Below, piece after piece: positions 24,742-33,407 of a stretch of DNA of 48,737 nt (positions are counted from its first letter, which is position 1; each line of letters opens with the position of its first letter). Origin of the DNA: Fontibacter flavus. Its GTDB lineage: Bacteria > Bacteroidota > Bacteroidia > Cytophagales > Cyclobacteriaceae. The translations under genes and the position numbers were made by a program. The DNA is taken from contig NZ_JBHLWI010000042.1 in NCBI RefSeq assembly GCF_042432905.1, positions 1 through 48,737 of the forward strand, written 5' to 3'. The notes under the pieces were generated by a model that saw nothing but the letters and a program-made list of their open reading frames with translations, was not told where the DNA came from and ran no database searches.

Positions 24742-25830
24742 ATGATTAAAAAGTTGAATATTTTCATCATTGCAGAGGCCTATAATCGTAAAAATGGTGC
24801 AAATGGATCTTTAATAGACTTGCATGAGGTATTATTAAATTTGGGTATAAAATCAGTATTTCTAACTTCCAAAAGAAACCGTATTATTGGGTTGATTGAA
24901 GCAATTATAAATGAGCTTAAATTTAACTTAGCAATAAAATTGATAAGACCTTTAAGTTTTCTTTTTCAGGATGAAATTCAAAATCCAATTATCTTTTCAA
25001 CAAATTTGGATTTGGCTTTATTCAAAAATATACGAGAATATCATCCTAACTCAACAATAATACTTTTTCAAACAGGTAATCTTCCTACCAATGAAAATCA
25101 ACGAAATTTCTTCATTCAAAGATTGATGTTTGCAAATTTTTTAATTTTTGAGTCTCCGAAACATTTTCAGGATTTTAATAAAGAATATTTATATTTAAAT
25201 GTAAAGCCGTATTTGTCTTATGCTACTACATCATTAGAGAAAAAATCATTTAAAATAACAGACAAAAAAACAAATAATCAAACCTTATTGTATTGTGCCG
25301 GATCTATACAACCACGAAAAAATCAGATTCTCCTAATTAAGGCATTTAATGAAGCTGTAACCTCTTGTGAGATTACTAATTGTAAACTTGTATTTTCCGG
25401 CCCTTTATTGAAAAATATATACCCTGATTATTGTAGTGATTTTCTCGCTTTGGTTGATTCAAATTCTCAAATTGATTTTCTTGGAAATAAAAGAGATTAT
25501 CATAAAATCATGGATCAGGCGGATATAGTTATTTCAGTATCTAAAGAGGAAGGCCTTTCAACGATTATTAGAGAAGCAATGTTTATGAAAAAGTGTATTA
25601 TTGCCTCCAATATTGATGGAAATATAGGGGTACTTCAGCATGAAATTAATTCGTTATTATTTGATGAATTGATTGATCCCAAAGAGCTTTCTCATTTAAT
25701 TACTTCCGCTGTTAAATCTTTTGATTTAAGGAGAAAATTAGGAGAAAATGCCTACATTTTTTATTTAGAAAATCTATCAAATAAGGCGTATCAAGAAAAA
25801 ATTAAGTTATTTCTAAATGATTTAGCTTGA
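24742..25830 (+). CDS. Family 4 glycosyltransferase (GT-B)
   Basis: 362 residues. The C-terminal half carries the GT4 nucleotide-sugar binding region: YCAGSIQPRKNQILLIKAF (about residue 190), DFLGNKRDYHKIMDQADIVISVS and the EEGLSTIIREAMFMKKCIIAS motif with the E-x7-E arrangement. The N-terminal half has the looser acceptor domain. It likely adds one sugar to the lipid-linked repeat unit on the cytoplasmic face. Donor and linkage unknown. It is AT-rich and follows the flippase gene by four bases. Confidence 0.88.
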   Translation: MIKKLNIFIIAEAYNRKNGANGSLIDLHEVLLNLGIKSVFLTSKRNRIIGLIEAIINELKFNLAIKLIRPLSFLFQDEIQNPIIFSTNLDLALFKNIREYHPNSTIILFQTGNLPTNENQRNFFIQRLMFANFLIFESPKHFQDFNKEYLYLNVKPYLSYATTSLEKKSFKITDKKTNNQTLLYCAGSIQPRKNQILLIKAFNEAVTSCEITNCKLVFSGPLLKNIYPDYCSDFLALVDSNSQIDFLGNKRDYHKIMDQADIVISVSKEEGLSTIIREAMFMKKCIIASNIDGNIGVLQHEINSLLFDELIDPKELSHLITSAVKSFDLRRKLGENAYIFYLENLSNKAYQEKIKLFLNDLA

Positions 25831-25906
25831 TTCTATTCGATTCTTTTACTTTTTGACCAGAGGTAAAATAATGTTTTATTAGTTAAATAACGGTTTTTAA
25901 ACAAAG

Positions 25907-26911
25907 ATGAAAGATTATTTTAAACAGATAATAATTAAAAACAGAGTAGTTAATGAATTATTTGTTAATTTGTTGAGATACAAAAATAAAGCTTCGATTT
26001 TTGAAATTTATCGAAGGAGTAAATTACCTCTTCTTGATTTTAAAGAAATTTCAAAGCCATTAAAAATTTATCCGATAGAAAGAATTATTGACAATAATTA
26101 TTATGGATTATCCTTTTGGTTGAAAAAATATATAAATCGTGAAGAGAATATTGATTTTTATATAGAACATGGGTTGTTTTTGGGATCATTGGTTAAAAGA
26201 GATGAAATTATCTGGGATTCTAAAGGGATTATTACTTTTTCTAAGAATAGGGAGTTGTACATAAAAGAAAAGTGCAATAAAGAAGTAATAAAAATTGGCC
26301 CATATATTCATTATGCTGATGATTTTCTTACAGTTGATGAATTTAATGAAATCAAGGATAAACTCGGGAAAATACTTCTAGTTATTCCTTCTCATTCCAT
26401 TAAAGGAGTTAATGTCTCTTTTGACTTAAACAATTTTAAAAGCAAAATAGATGAAATAAAAAGTGACTTTGATACAGTCGTAGTTTGTTTATATTGGATG
26501 GATGCGTTGAACATAGAATATGTTAAGTATTATAGCGATTTGGGATATAGAATAGTATCTGCCGGAAATATTAACGATTTTTATTTTTTATCTAGATTAA
26601 AATCAATAATAAAAATATCAGATTTTGTTATTTCAAATAATGTTGGAACTCAAATTGGATATGTAACTTATCTAGGAAAGCCTCAAATGATTTTTAATCA
26701 GGAAGTCAATTTTCAAGTGTTTGATGAAAGAGAGTTTAAACAAAGAGATTATAGAGATTATAAATCAATGGTAAAAGAAAAGAACGAAATATACAGGTGT
26801 TTTAATTGTTTTTCAATGGAAATAACTGAAATCCAAAAAGATTGTATTAATTTTTATTTTGGCCTAGATCAAATTAAAACAGGTGATCAATTAAAGAGTT
26901 TATTGATTTGA
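25907..26911 (+). CDS. Unrecognised protein, possibly a GT-B transferase
   Basis: 334 residues, very AT-rich DNA. I do not recognise the family with confidence. The layout resembles capsule-type GT-B transferases: a His-Gly pair in FYIEHGLFLGSLV (about residue 89), then IIKIGPYIHYADDFL type strand-loop, GKILLVIPSHS opening a second domain near residue 165, and a C-terminal ISDFVISNNVGTQIGYVTYLGKPQMIFN segment like a donor-binding site. Placed between a GT4 gene and a polymerase-like gene, it is a candidate sugar transferase, perhaps for pseudaminic acid, since no other gene in the block looks like a Pse transferase. That assignment is inference only. Confidence 0.55.
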   Translation: MKDYFKQIIIKNRVVNELFVNLLRYKNKASIFEIYRRSKLPLLDFKEISKPLKIYPIERIIDNNYYGLSFWLKKYINREENIDFYIEHGLFLGSLVKRDEIIWDSKGIITFSKNRELYIKEKCNKEVIKIGPYIHYADDFLTVDEFNEIKDKLGKILLVIPSHSIKGVNVSFDLNNFKSKIDEIKSDFDTVVVCLYWMDALNIEYVKYYSDLGYRIVSAGNINDFYFLSRLKSIIKISDFVISNNVGTQIGYVTYLGKPQMIFNQEVNFQVFDEREFKQRDYRDYKSMVKEKNEIYRCFNCFSMEITEIQKDCINFYFGLDQIKTGDQLKSLLI

Positions 26912-26930
26912 ATATTTTGTATAATATTAG

Positions 26931-27989
26931 ATGAAAAAATATTTTATTTTATTGTATATAATCCTTCCTCCAATTTTTTATATTATTCCATATTTTTTTG
27001 CTAATGAAAATAATGAAGTGACCTTACATTTTTTCAAAACATTTATTGTAAGTAAATACCTTTTTCTACAATTTTCTATTACCTATCTAGCTCTTGGTTT
27101 TTTTTTAATATGGTTTTTAAATGGGACAAATTTTAATCTTGAAAAAAGAAAACCAACATCGCTTCTTTTAGAAGTAATTTTAAGCATTTGTTTTTTTATT
27201 TATTTTTTTGTTTCAATTAGCTATTTAGCAATAATATTTTATGCCATAACCTACATAATAATTGGCTCATATAAACCGGGCAAATTAGTTTTTATTGCAC
27301 TTTTTTTTATTTCATTTTACCAACTACTTTTTAATAATAGTAGATTTCCTATTATTTATACAGGATTAATTTATAGTTTGGGGTATATTCAGCTAATTAA
27401 TTACAAAAGGCTATTTATCTACGGTTTGGCTTCATTGTTTTTTTTAATATACATACTTCAACCTCTGAGGAGCGGAATTCTTCCATTTTCTTCACAATCG
27501 GAAATTTCATCTTTTATTTATTTTTATCAACACATTAACCCGATCTACATAGGAGCTTATCTTTCCTATGATTTAAACTTTGGATTTACGGTACTTGTAT
27601 CTGAAATTATTCCTTTTGCTAAAAGTGTATTAAATTATGAAAGTGTAATAGATCGGTTAGCAGAAGTTGGTTTACCTAAAGATATTATTGACCTAGGCAT
27701 TAGGCATGGTTCGAATTCATCAATGTATTTCCACGTAACAGGAATTATAATTATTTCATTATCTTTTTTTTTAATTAAGAAACTTTTAATTTTTTTTAGA
27801 TATAATTTAATCAATAATGCGCTATTATTTTATTTTATTGTACAAGCTCCATTTTTTATACGCAGAGCAATAGCTTCTTATTTATTAGACGTTATTGTTA
27901 TAATTTTTATTTCGTTAATTTTTGTTTTTATAAAACAAAACAATAAAAAATATTTGAAAAATATGGTTCAAGTAAATGTAAAATCATAA
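26931..27989 (+). CDS. Polytopic membrane protein, candidate Wzy polymerase
   Basis: 352 residues with about nine or ten hydrophobic segments and a longer loop between residues about 185 and 265 (containing IRHGSNSSMYFH). This topology, the position between transferase genes and the absence of any other polymerase candidate suggest the Wzy-type polymerase that joins repeat units at the periplasmic face. Wzy proteins share little sequence, so the call rests on topology and context. The gene is one of the most AT-rich in the window, with many T-runs. Confidence 0.65.
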   Translation: MKKYFILLYIILPPIFYIIPYFFANENNEVTLHFFKTFIVSKYLFLQFSITYLALGFFLIWFLNGTNFNLEKRKPTSLLLEVILSICFFIYFFVSISYLAIIFYAITYIIIGSYKPGKLVFIALFFISFYQLLFNNSRFPIIYTGLIYSLGYIQLINYKRLFIYGLASLFFLIYILQPLRSGILPFSSQSEISSFIYFYQHINPIYIGAYLSYDLNFGFTVLVSEIIPFAKSVLNYESVIDRLAEVGLPKDIIDLGIRHGSNSSMYFHVTGIIIISLSFFLIKKLLIFFRYNLINNALLFYFIVQAPFFIRRAIASYLLDVIVIIFISLIFVFIKQNNKKYLKNMVQVNVKS

Positions 27990-28002
27990 CTAATTTATTT
28001 CA

Positions 28003-28815
28003 GTGTACCCTTTTTCTGTTTTAATTTCAGTATATAGTAAAGAAAACCCCCAATTCTTTATTGAATCACTTAATAGTATTCTTTTACAAACTTTATCTCC
28101 AGAAGAGGTTGTTATAGTGAAAGATGGAAAGCTTACCCCGGAATTAGAGGCAGTAATATCTTTTTTTCAAACTAAACTCCCTATTAAGATCTTACCTAAA
28201 GATAAAAATGAAGGGTTAGGAAAAGCTTTAAGAGATGGATTATTATTTTGTAGTCATGAAATAGTAGCAAGAATGGATAGTGATGATATCTCTTTTGAGA
28301 CAAGATTTGAAAAACAAATCAATTTTTTAATTAATAATCCTGAATATGATTTAGTTGGTTCTAATATCGAAGAGTTTAATGGTTTTCCTGGTGACTTAGG
28401 AATAATTAAAAGAGTTCCAGAAAAACATGAAGAAATTTTAAAATATTCAAAAAAAAGATCTCCTTTTAACCATCCTTCCGTTACTTTTAGAAAATCTGCT
28501 ATTCTTAAGGCTGGATCCTATAAGTCTATGATTTTGTTTGAAGATTATTATTTATGGCTTAGACTAATAAAAAGTGGCAATAAATTTTATAATTTTCAGG
28601 AACCCTTACTTTATTTTAGAGTTGGCAATAATATGTTTAATCGAAGACGTGGTTATAAATATGCAAAACTAGAATATAGATTTTTAAAGGTTGCGTATAA
28701 AGAAAATTTAATTTCACGATTTGATTTTTTCCGATCAGTAATAATTAGGTTTCCATTAAGACTTCTGCCCCTTTCTTTATTAAAACCTTTATATTTTAAA
28801 ATTCTTCGTAAATAA
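28003..28815 (+). CDS. Family 2 glycosyltransferase (GT-A)
   Basis: 270 residues beginning at a GTG (28003). The GT2 domain is clear: FSVLISVYSKENPQFFIESL at the N terminus, EEVVIVKDG for nucleotide binding, NEGLGKALRDGL, and the metal-binding DxD as ARMDSDD near residue 91. EDYYLWLRLIKSGN near residue 180 is the ED-acceptor motif. The C terminus is basic with a hydrophobic patch, typical of membrane association. Probably adds a sugar to the repeat unit; donor unknown. Confidence 0.9.
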   Translation: MYPFSVLISVYSKENPQFFIESLNSILLQTLSPEEVVIVKDGKLTPELEAVISFFQTKLPIKILPKDKNEGLGKALRDGLLFCSHEIVARMDSDDISFETRFEKQINFLINNPEYDLVGSNIEEFNGFPGDLGIIKRVPEKHEEILKYSKKRSPFNHPSVTFRKSAILKAGSYKSMILFEDYYLWLRLIKSGNKFYNFQEPLLYFRVGNNMFNRRRGYKYAKLEYRFLKVAYKENLISRFDFFRSVIIRFPLRLLPLSLLKPLYFKILRK

Positions 28816-28822
28816 TCCGTAA

Positions 28823-30478
28823 ATGAACATATTAAAACTTAATTGTATTGCATTTTTAACTCTTGTGATATTTTTCACTCTACCTAATTATCTTTATAGC
28901 CAAAAAATTTCTACAAACAACTTAATTGTTCTTGAGCAAAATAGAAGAATGCAAATAACGAGCGATTCATCTTCTTTATTTTTTCAAAACAATGCCTACC
29001 AGTTACTTACTGAAAATATTGAAAAGATTATAATAAATAAAGGAAGCATTTTTAATTCAAAGTTACCATATAATTATGGAATACTCCCTTTAAACCTTCA
29101 AAGTCGATATTCTTCTCGAACAATTTACCCTGAGGTATCTACGCTGATCAATAATGTTGGTTTTCAATACTACGTGTCATCTGGTTTTTTTGCAAGTGTT
29201 GGACCCTTATCGGTTCAGATACAGCCTGAATATATTTATGCTCAAAATAGGGATTTTGAAATAGGTCCAATGAAATCTAATAATACCGAATATTTAGAAA
29301 GGTTTGGTGATGGTCATTTTTCAAAAATACTTCCAGGCCAAAGTAGTGTTCGGTTAAATTTTGGTGCCTTTTCGGTTGGCGCTTCCACAGAAAATATTTG
29401 GTGGGGGCCAGGTCAATTCAATTCACTCATTTTTTCAAATAATGCTTTTGGTTTCAGACACTTGACATTGAATACACGAAGACCAGCTAAAACTTTTTTA
29501 GGAAACTTTGAGGGGCAAGTTATTTTAGGCAGACTCGAGGGATCTGGTTTTGACTCTCCCATAAATCAGCTTTTAAAGGATGATTGGAGATATTTGAATG
29601 GAATATCTTTTATCTATCAGCCCAAATGGATTTCTGGATTTTTTGTAGGAGTTTCAAGGACTTTTCAGCAATACAATTCTATGAGAACAAAAAGTTTTGG
29701 AGATTTATTTCCAATTTTTGAGGGTTTTCAAAAAGAAAGGTTGGTTGAAGACCCATCTAATTCTCTAGAATTTGATCGAAGAGGGCAAGATCAACAGCTT
29801 TCAGGCTTTGCAAGATTCGTCAATCCAAAAGCTAAGTTTGAAGTTTATTTTGAATATGGTAGGAGAGACCATGCGCTAAATTGGAGAGAGGCAATATTAA
29901 ATCCAGAACATGCTAGAGCTTATCTTTTTGGATTTAAAAAGTTAATCCCAATACTAAATGAAGCATTCATACAAGTAAGAGGAGAAGTTGTGCAGCAACA
30001 GGAGTCAATCAATATAATAATCAGATATCCAGGGACTGGCGGTGCACAGAACTGGGGAGGGCATATTCCAGTTCATCATGGTTTCACGAATCAAGGTCAA
30101 ATGCTAGGTCCAGGAGTTGGACCAAGCAGCAATGTCCAAACTTTGGAAGCTTCTTGGGTGAAAGGATTCAAAAAATTAGGATTGAGATTAGAACGCTTGA
30201 ATAGACATCAGGACATCTATCAAAAAAGATTTCCCGATCCTTCTGAACAAGGAAGGTGGGTAGATCTTTCGGCTAGGTTATTGGCTGATTGGCAATGGGA
30301 TAATCTGATCATCAGTTCCAATATCAATTTTGTGAATTCCTTGAACTACCAATGGCAACTCTCCCCAAATAGTACACCAGACTTTCCTCAAGGTCAAAAC
30401 TTGTTTTCTGTGCATAGCCAAGTTAGTTTGATCTATTTGTTCCAAAAACAGAAGGGTTTGAGTAAGCCTGTTAATTAA
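28823..30478 (+). CDS. Wzi-like capsule assembly outer membrane protein
   Basis: 551 residues with a signal peptide ending near LYSQK (residue 27). The rest is rich in alternating beta strands and aromatic residues, with the Wzi-like motifs FGAFSVGASTENIWWGPGQFNS and KGFKKLGLRLERLN. Wzi proteins form an outer-membrane beta barrel that binds capsule at the cell surface. It is the last gene of the AT-rich block and starts seven bases after the GT2 gene, which fits a role in anchoring the polymer made here. The C-terminal strand region ends in a short tail. The 290 bases after it hold no gene. Confidence 0.85.
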   Translation: MNILKLNCIAFLTLVIFFTLPNYLYSQKISTNNLIVLEQNRRMQITSDSSSLFFQNNAYQLLTENIEKIIINKGSIFNSKLPYNYGILPLNLQSRYSSRTIYPEVSTLINNVGFQYYVSSGFFASVGPLSVQIQPEYIYAQNRDFEIGPMKSNNTEYLERFGDGHFSKILPGQSSVRLNFGAFSVGASTENIWWGPGQFNSLIFSNNAFGFRHLTLNTRRPAKTFLGNFEGQVILGRLEGSGFDSPINQLLKDDWRYLNGISFIYQPKWISGFFVGVSRTFQQYNSMRTKSFGDLFPIFEGFQKERLVEDPSNSLEFDRRGQDQQLSGFARFVNPKAKFEVYFEYGRRDHALNWREAILNPEHARAYLFGFKKLIPILNEAFIQVRGEVVQQQESINIIIRYPGTGGAQNWGGHIPVHHGFTNQGQMLGPGVGPSSNVQTLEASWVKGFKKLGLRLERLNRHQDIYQKRFPDPSEQGRWVDLSARLLADWQWDNLIISSNINFVNSLNYQWQLSPNSTPDFPQGQNLFSVHSQVSLIYLFQKQKGLSKPVN

Positions 30479-30720
30479 TATTTACCAAATTCATTTAGTT
30501 AATTCAATAAGATTTAACCAAAGTTTATAAAAAAAATAACAGCTTAGATTTTCTTTCAATAAAAATAATTTATTGCGTTTTCAGCCTTTAATACCTTAAA
30601 AAATGTATGTTGAGCCTACGTTTTTACTTTATAGAATTTTATTGATTAAAATTTATATTTATTTCAGCCTAATTGGTATTTGTTTTGTTCATTGATTTAA
30701 AAATGAATTTAAAGTCGTAA

Positions 30721-30752
30721 TTTGGTTTTTACTGAAAAACTGACTTCATTTG
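30721..30752 (+). promoter_or_regulatory. Possible promoter of the initiating transferase gene
   Basis: TTTG at 30721-30724, 20 bases, then TTCATTTG at 30745-30752 resembles the Bacteroidota -33/-7 pattern TTTG-N19-TAnnTTTG with one mismatch. The start codon is 16 bases further on. The rest of 30479-30768 is AT-rich with no gene. Confidence 0.4.
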
Positions 30753-30768
30753 CCTAAATCTCTTTTTT

Positions 30769-31920
30769 ATGGTTATTTTATTGACAATCTTAACGGCCTT
30801 TTTCATCGGTTTTTTATCCATGCCTGTGCTCATTGGTGCATTCAAGAAAATGCAGGTAGTGGACAAGCCTGGAGGAAGGAAAATCCACAAGAATGATACC
30901 CCTTCCATGGGTGGAATAGTAATCGTCCTCACTGTTTTGATCACCTCCTTTATTTGGTTAAACCTTCACGAACTGGTACAGATCCGTTATGTGGTAGCGG
31001 CCTTGGCCCTGATGTTTTTTGTAGGCTTAAGGGATGATTTGGTGGAGCTTTCCCCCATGCAGAAATTGGCAGGACAATTCGTCGCTACCTTCATGGTGGT
31101 ATTTATGTCCGATATTAGAATATCCAGTTTTTATGGATTTCTGGGTATTTATGAAATCCCCATAGTAATAAGCTATCTATTGACATTTGTGGCCATTATC
31201 GGCCTGACCAATTCATTTAATTTAATCGATGGTTTGGATGGTCTTGCCGGTACCATTAGTATTCTGACTTTTGGATTTCTCGGTTGGTGGTTTATGGCAG
31301 TGGGCATGGAAAGCTACGGTACCTTCAGTATGATTTTGGTTGGTGCTGTATTGGCTTTTCTGGTATTTAATTGGCACCCCGCCAAAATATTTATGGGGGA
31401 TACGGGTTCGCTCAGTTTGGGTTTTGTGCTATCTGTTCTCACGGTACTTTTCATCGATACCAATGGAACTTTGTATGCCAATCATCCCTGGAAATTCAAT
31501 GCGCCCATTGCTTCAGGAATAGCCTTGATGATCGTTCCAGTTTATGATACTACCCGTATTTTTGCCAGAAGGATCAGAAGAGGTCGCTCTCCCTTTGCAC
31601 CTGACAAAAACCATGTACACCATTTCTTGATGCGGATGGGTCTGACTCATGACAAGGTGGCCATAACACTTGGTGTAATCAAATTGTTTTTTATTGGCTT
31701 GATCTTTATAGGGGCGTCATATTCCGATTATTTGATGTTGCCGCTGATTATTTTTACAGCAGTAGTATTTGGTGCTAGGTTGGATGCACTTACGCTGAAG
31801 CGTGTGAAGACTATTGCGAAAAACTCACCTCCTGTTTTGAAAGGTAAATTCAAAAAAGCCCAACATAAATCCACTATTCACCATAGTGTAGCGGAACATA
31901 TGCATATATCCGATAATTAA
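30769..31920 (+). CDS. WecA/TagO-like undecaprenyl-phosphate sugar-1-phosphate transferase
   Basis: Starts repeat-unit synthesis by moving a HexNAc-1-phosphate from its UDP donor to undecaprenyl phosphate. 383 residues, about 11 membrane segments. The family motifs are GGRKIHKNDTPSMGG (about 33-47), the catalytic aspartates in FVGLRDDL and NLIDGLDGLAG, the MGDTGSLSLG motif and FAPDKNHVHHFLMRMG, a WecA/TagO-type loop rather than MraY. It lies after the AT-rich block, with base composition back to the genome average, and six bases before rfbA. Confidence 0.92.
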   Translation: MVILLTILTAFFIGFLSMPVLIGAFKKMQVVDKPGGRKIHKNDTPSMGGIVIVLTVLITSFIWLNLHELVQIRYVVAALALMFFVGLRDDLVELSPMQKLAGQFVATFMVVFMSDIRISSFYGFLGIYEIPIVISYLLTFVAIIGLTNSFNLIDGLDGLAGTISILTFGFLGWWFMAVGMESYGTFSMILVGAVLAFLVFNWHPAKIFMGDTGSLSLGFVLSVLTVLFIDTNGTLYANHPWKFNAPIASGIALMIVPVYDTTRIFARRIRRGRSPFAPDKNHVHHFLMRMGLTHDKVAITLGVIKLFFIGLIFIGASYSDYLMLPLIIFTAVVFGARLDALTLKRVKTIAKNSPPVLKGKFKKAQHKSTIHHSVAEHMHISDN

Positions 31921-31925
31921 TTATT

Positions 31926-32810
31926 ATGAAAGGAATTGTCTTGGCCGGAGGGTCAGGAACTAGACTGTATCCCATTACCAAAGGAACATCCAAACAGCTG
32001 TTATCCATCTACGATAAACCCATGATTTATTATCCGCTGTCAGTTTTGATGCTGGCCGGGATAAAGGAGATTTTGGTAATCTCTACTCCTGAGGATCTGC
32101 CGAATTTTCAGAAACTCTTGGGTACAGGAGAGGAATTGGGTGTAGCTTTTTCCTATGCAGAACAACCTAGTCCTGATGGATTGGCGCAGGCTTTTATCAT
32201 TGGAGAGGAATTTATAGGAGATGATGATGTTTGCCTGGTCTTGGGAGATAATATCTTCTATGGCCATGGATTGACCGAATTGCTGCGTAATTCCAGAGTG
32301 AATGTTGAAAAGCATCGGCAGGCTACCATTTTTGGTTATTATGTCAATGACCCGGACCGTTATGGCGTAGTTGAATTCAATGGTAACAATAGGGTTTTGA
32401 GTATTGAGGAAAAACCAAAAGAACCTAAGAGTAACTTTGCCGTGGTGGGTTTGTATTTTTATCCTAATTCTGTAGTGGAGATAGCTAAAAATGTAAAACC
32501 AAGCGCAAGAGGGGAGTTGGAAATTACTTCTGTAAATCAGGAATACCTCAGAAGAGAAGAGTTGAAAGTTGAATTGATGGGCAGGGGTTACGCGTGGCTG
32601 GATACAGGGACACATGAATCCATGTTGGAAGCTTCCAATTTTATCCATACCATAGAAAAAAGACAAGGTCTAAAGGTGGCCTGTCTAGAAGAGATTGCCT
32701 TCGACTTGGGATATATTGATGCCAATCAGTTATTGACCTTAGGGGAAGCCCTTCAGAAAAATGAGTATGGTCAGTATTTGATCAAGAGGGCGAAGGCTAA
32801 GAAGAAATAA
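31926..32810 (+). CDS. rfbA: Glucose-1-phosphate thymidylyltransferase
   Basis: Makes dTDP-glucose from dTTP and glucose-1-phosphate, first step toward dTDP-rhamnose and other dTDP-6-deoxy sugars. 294 residues, typical. The nucleotidyltransferase signature is LAGGSGTRLYPITKGTSKQL (residues 6-25), followed by GDNIFYGHG, EEKPKEPKSNFAVVGLYFY and GYAWLDTGTHESM. None of rfbB, rfbC or rfbD is in the window, so the rest of the pathway must be encoded elsewhere. It is the last gene of the polysaccharide locus. Confidence 0.96.
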   Translation: MKGIVLAGGSGTRLYPITKGTSKQLLSIYDKPMIYYPLSVLMLAGIKEILVISTPEDLPNFQKLLGTGEELGVAFSYAEQPSPDGLAQAFIIGEEFIGDDDVCLVLGDNIFYGHGLTELLRNSRVNVEKHRQATIFGYYVNDPDRYGVVEFNGNNRVLSIEEKPKEPKSNFAVVGLYFYPNSVVEIAKNVKPSARGELEITSVNQEYLRREELKVELMGRGYAWLDTGTHESMLEASNFIHTIEKRQGLKVACLEEIAFDLGYIDANQLLTLGEALQKNEYGQYLIKRAKAKKK

Positions 32811-33297
32811 GGGATTTTATCCAAAATGGATATTTGTTAATTAACCACTTACTGCATACTTCCATCTAACTTAAACTTAATTGGAATCTAAATATATAGT
32901 ACAATTCAGCCTTGCCGAGTAGATTTTTTTCATTTTCTTTTTGTCACTTTTTTCCTTGATGAAAAAAGTAACCAAAAAAATCAAGCGCAATGATCCTTCC
33001 ACACACAAGGCCTTCGCCGGCCCGGCATTGCGCTTCCTACCCACCCTACTTAGAGGATTTCGTTTTCAGTTAAATAAGATTTTTTCGTTTACAAATTTTA
33101 TAACTTATCTCGAATTAGCTACTTAACGGTACTTTTTAAAAATGTCTTAGAATTAGTGGTTTTTAAAGATATTTCTTGATATGAGATCCCTCAGGGCGGA
33201 CAGTTATTAACTATATATTTTATTAAAATAATCCTTAATTCCCTCTGAATTTTCTTATTGGTAAGATTACAGATAATTATAATATTCAAAATTATAG
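32811..33297. other. Gene-free region with a structured repeat
   Basis: No convincing gene. An open frame at 32941-33126 only translates the repeat listed at 32937-33036. The rest is AT-rich. Confidence 0.5.
32937..33036. repeat. Structured intergenic repeat (nested inverted repeats)
   Basis: Two neighbouring inverted repeats: an imperfect one around CTTTTTTC/GAAAAAAG (about 32937-32979), and AAGCGCAATG at 32983-32992 with CATTGCGCTT at 33026-33035. The loop of the second has a GC-rich GGCCTTCGCCGGCC core. Sequences of this kind are familiar from memory as dispersed repeats in Bacteroidota, often mis-annotated as small proteins. Confidence 0.6.
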
Positions 33298-33332
33298 AAA
33301 GTCCGATGGCAAAAGCTGTCGGACTTTTTTTA
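33298..33332 (+). terminator. Rho-independent terminator
   Basis: AAAGTCCGA (33298-33306) pairs with TCGGACTTT, followed by a T-run through about 33331. It lies about 490 bases after rfbA and 80 bases before rimO, so it separates the polysaccharide locus from rimO. Confidence 0.85.
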
Positions 33333-33381
33333 TGATTGAAATGCAGTTTGCAAAATCAAGTATAAAATCTTTTTATTTCCG

Positions 33382-33389
33382 TACCTTTG
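33382..33389 (+). promoter_or_regulatory. -7 promoter element of rimO
   Basis: TACCTTTG is a perfect match to the Bacteroidota -7 box TAnnTTTG. No good -33 element lies 19 bases upstream. The rimO start codon (GTG, 33408) is 18 bases downstream, giving a very short leader. Confidence 0.5.
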
Positions 33390-33407
33390 CGGCAAAGTAG
33401 GAATACA

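Noticed and set aside
32040..32666. 208-residue minus-strand frame inside rfbA
   Set aside because: Antisense shadow of rfbA; no recognisable domain and it depends on rfbA codon pattern.
32941..33126. 61-residue open frame after rfbA
   Set aside because: It lies on the nested intergenic repeat at 32937-33036 and has no independent support.
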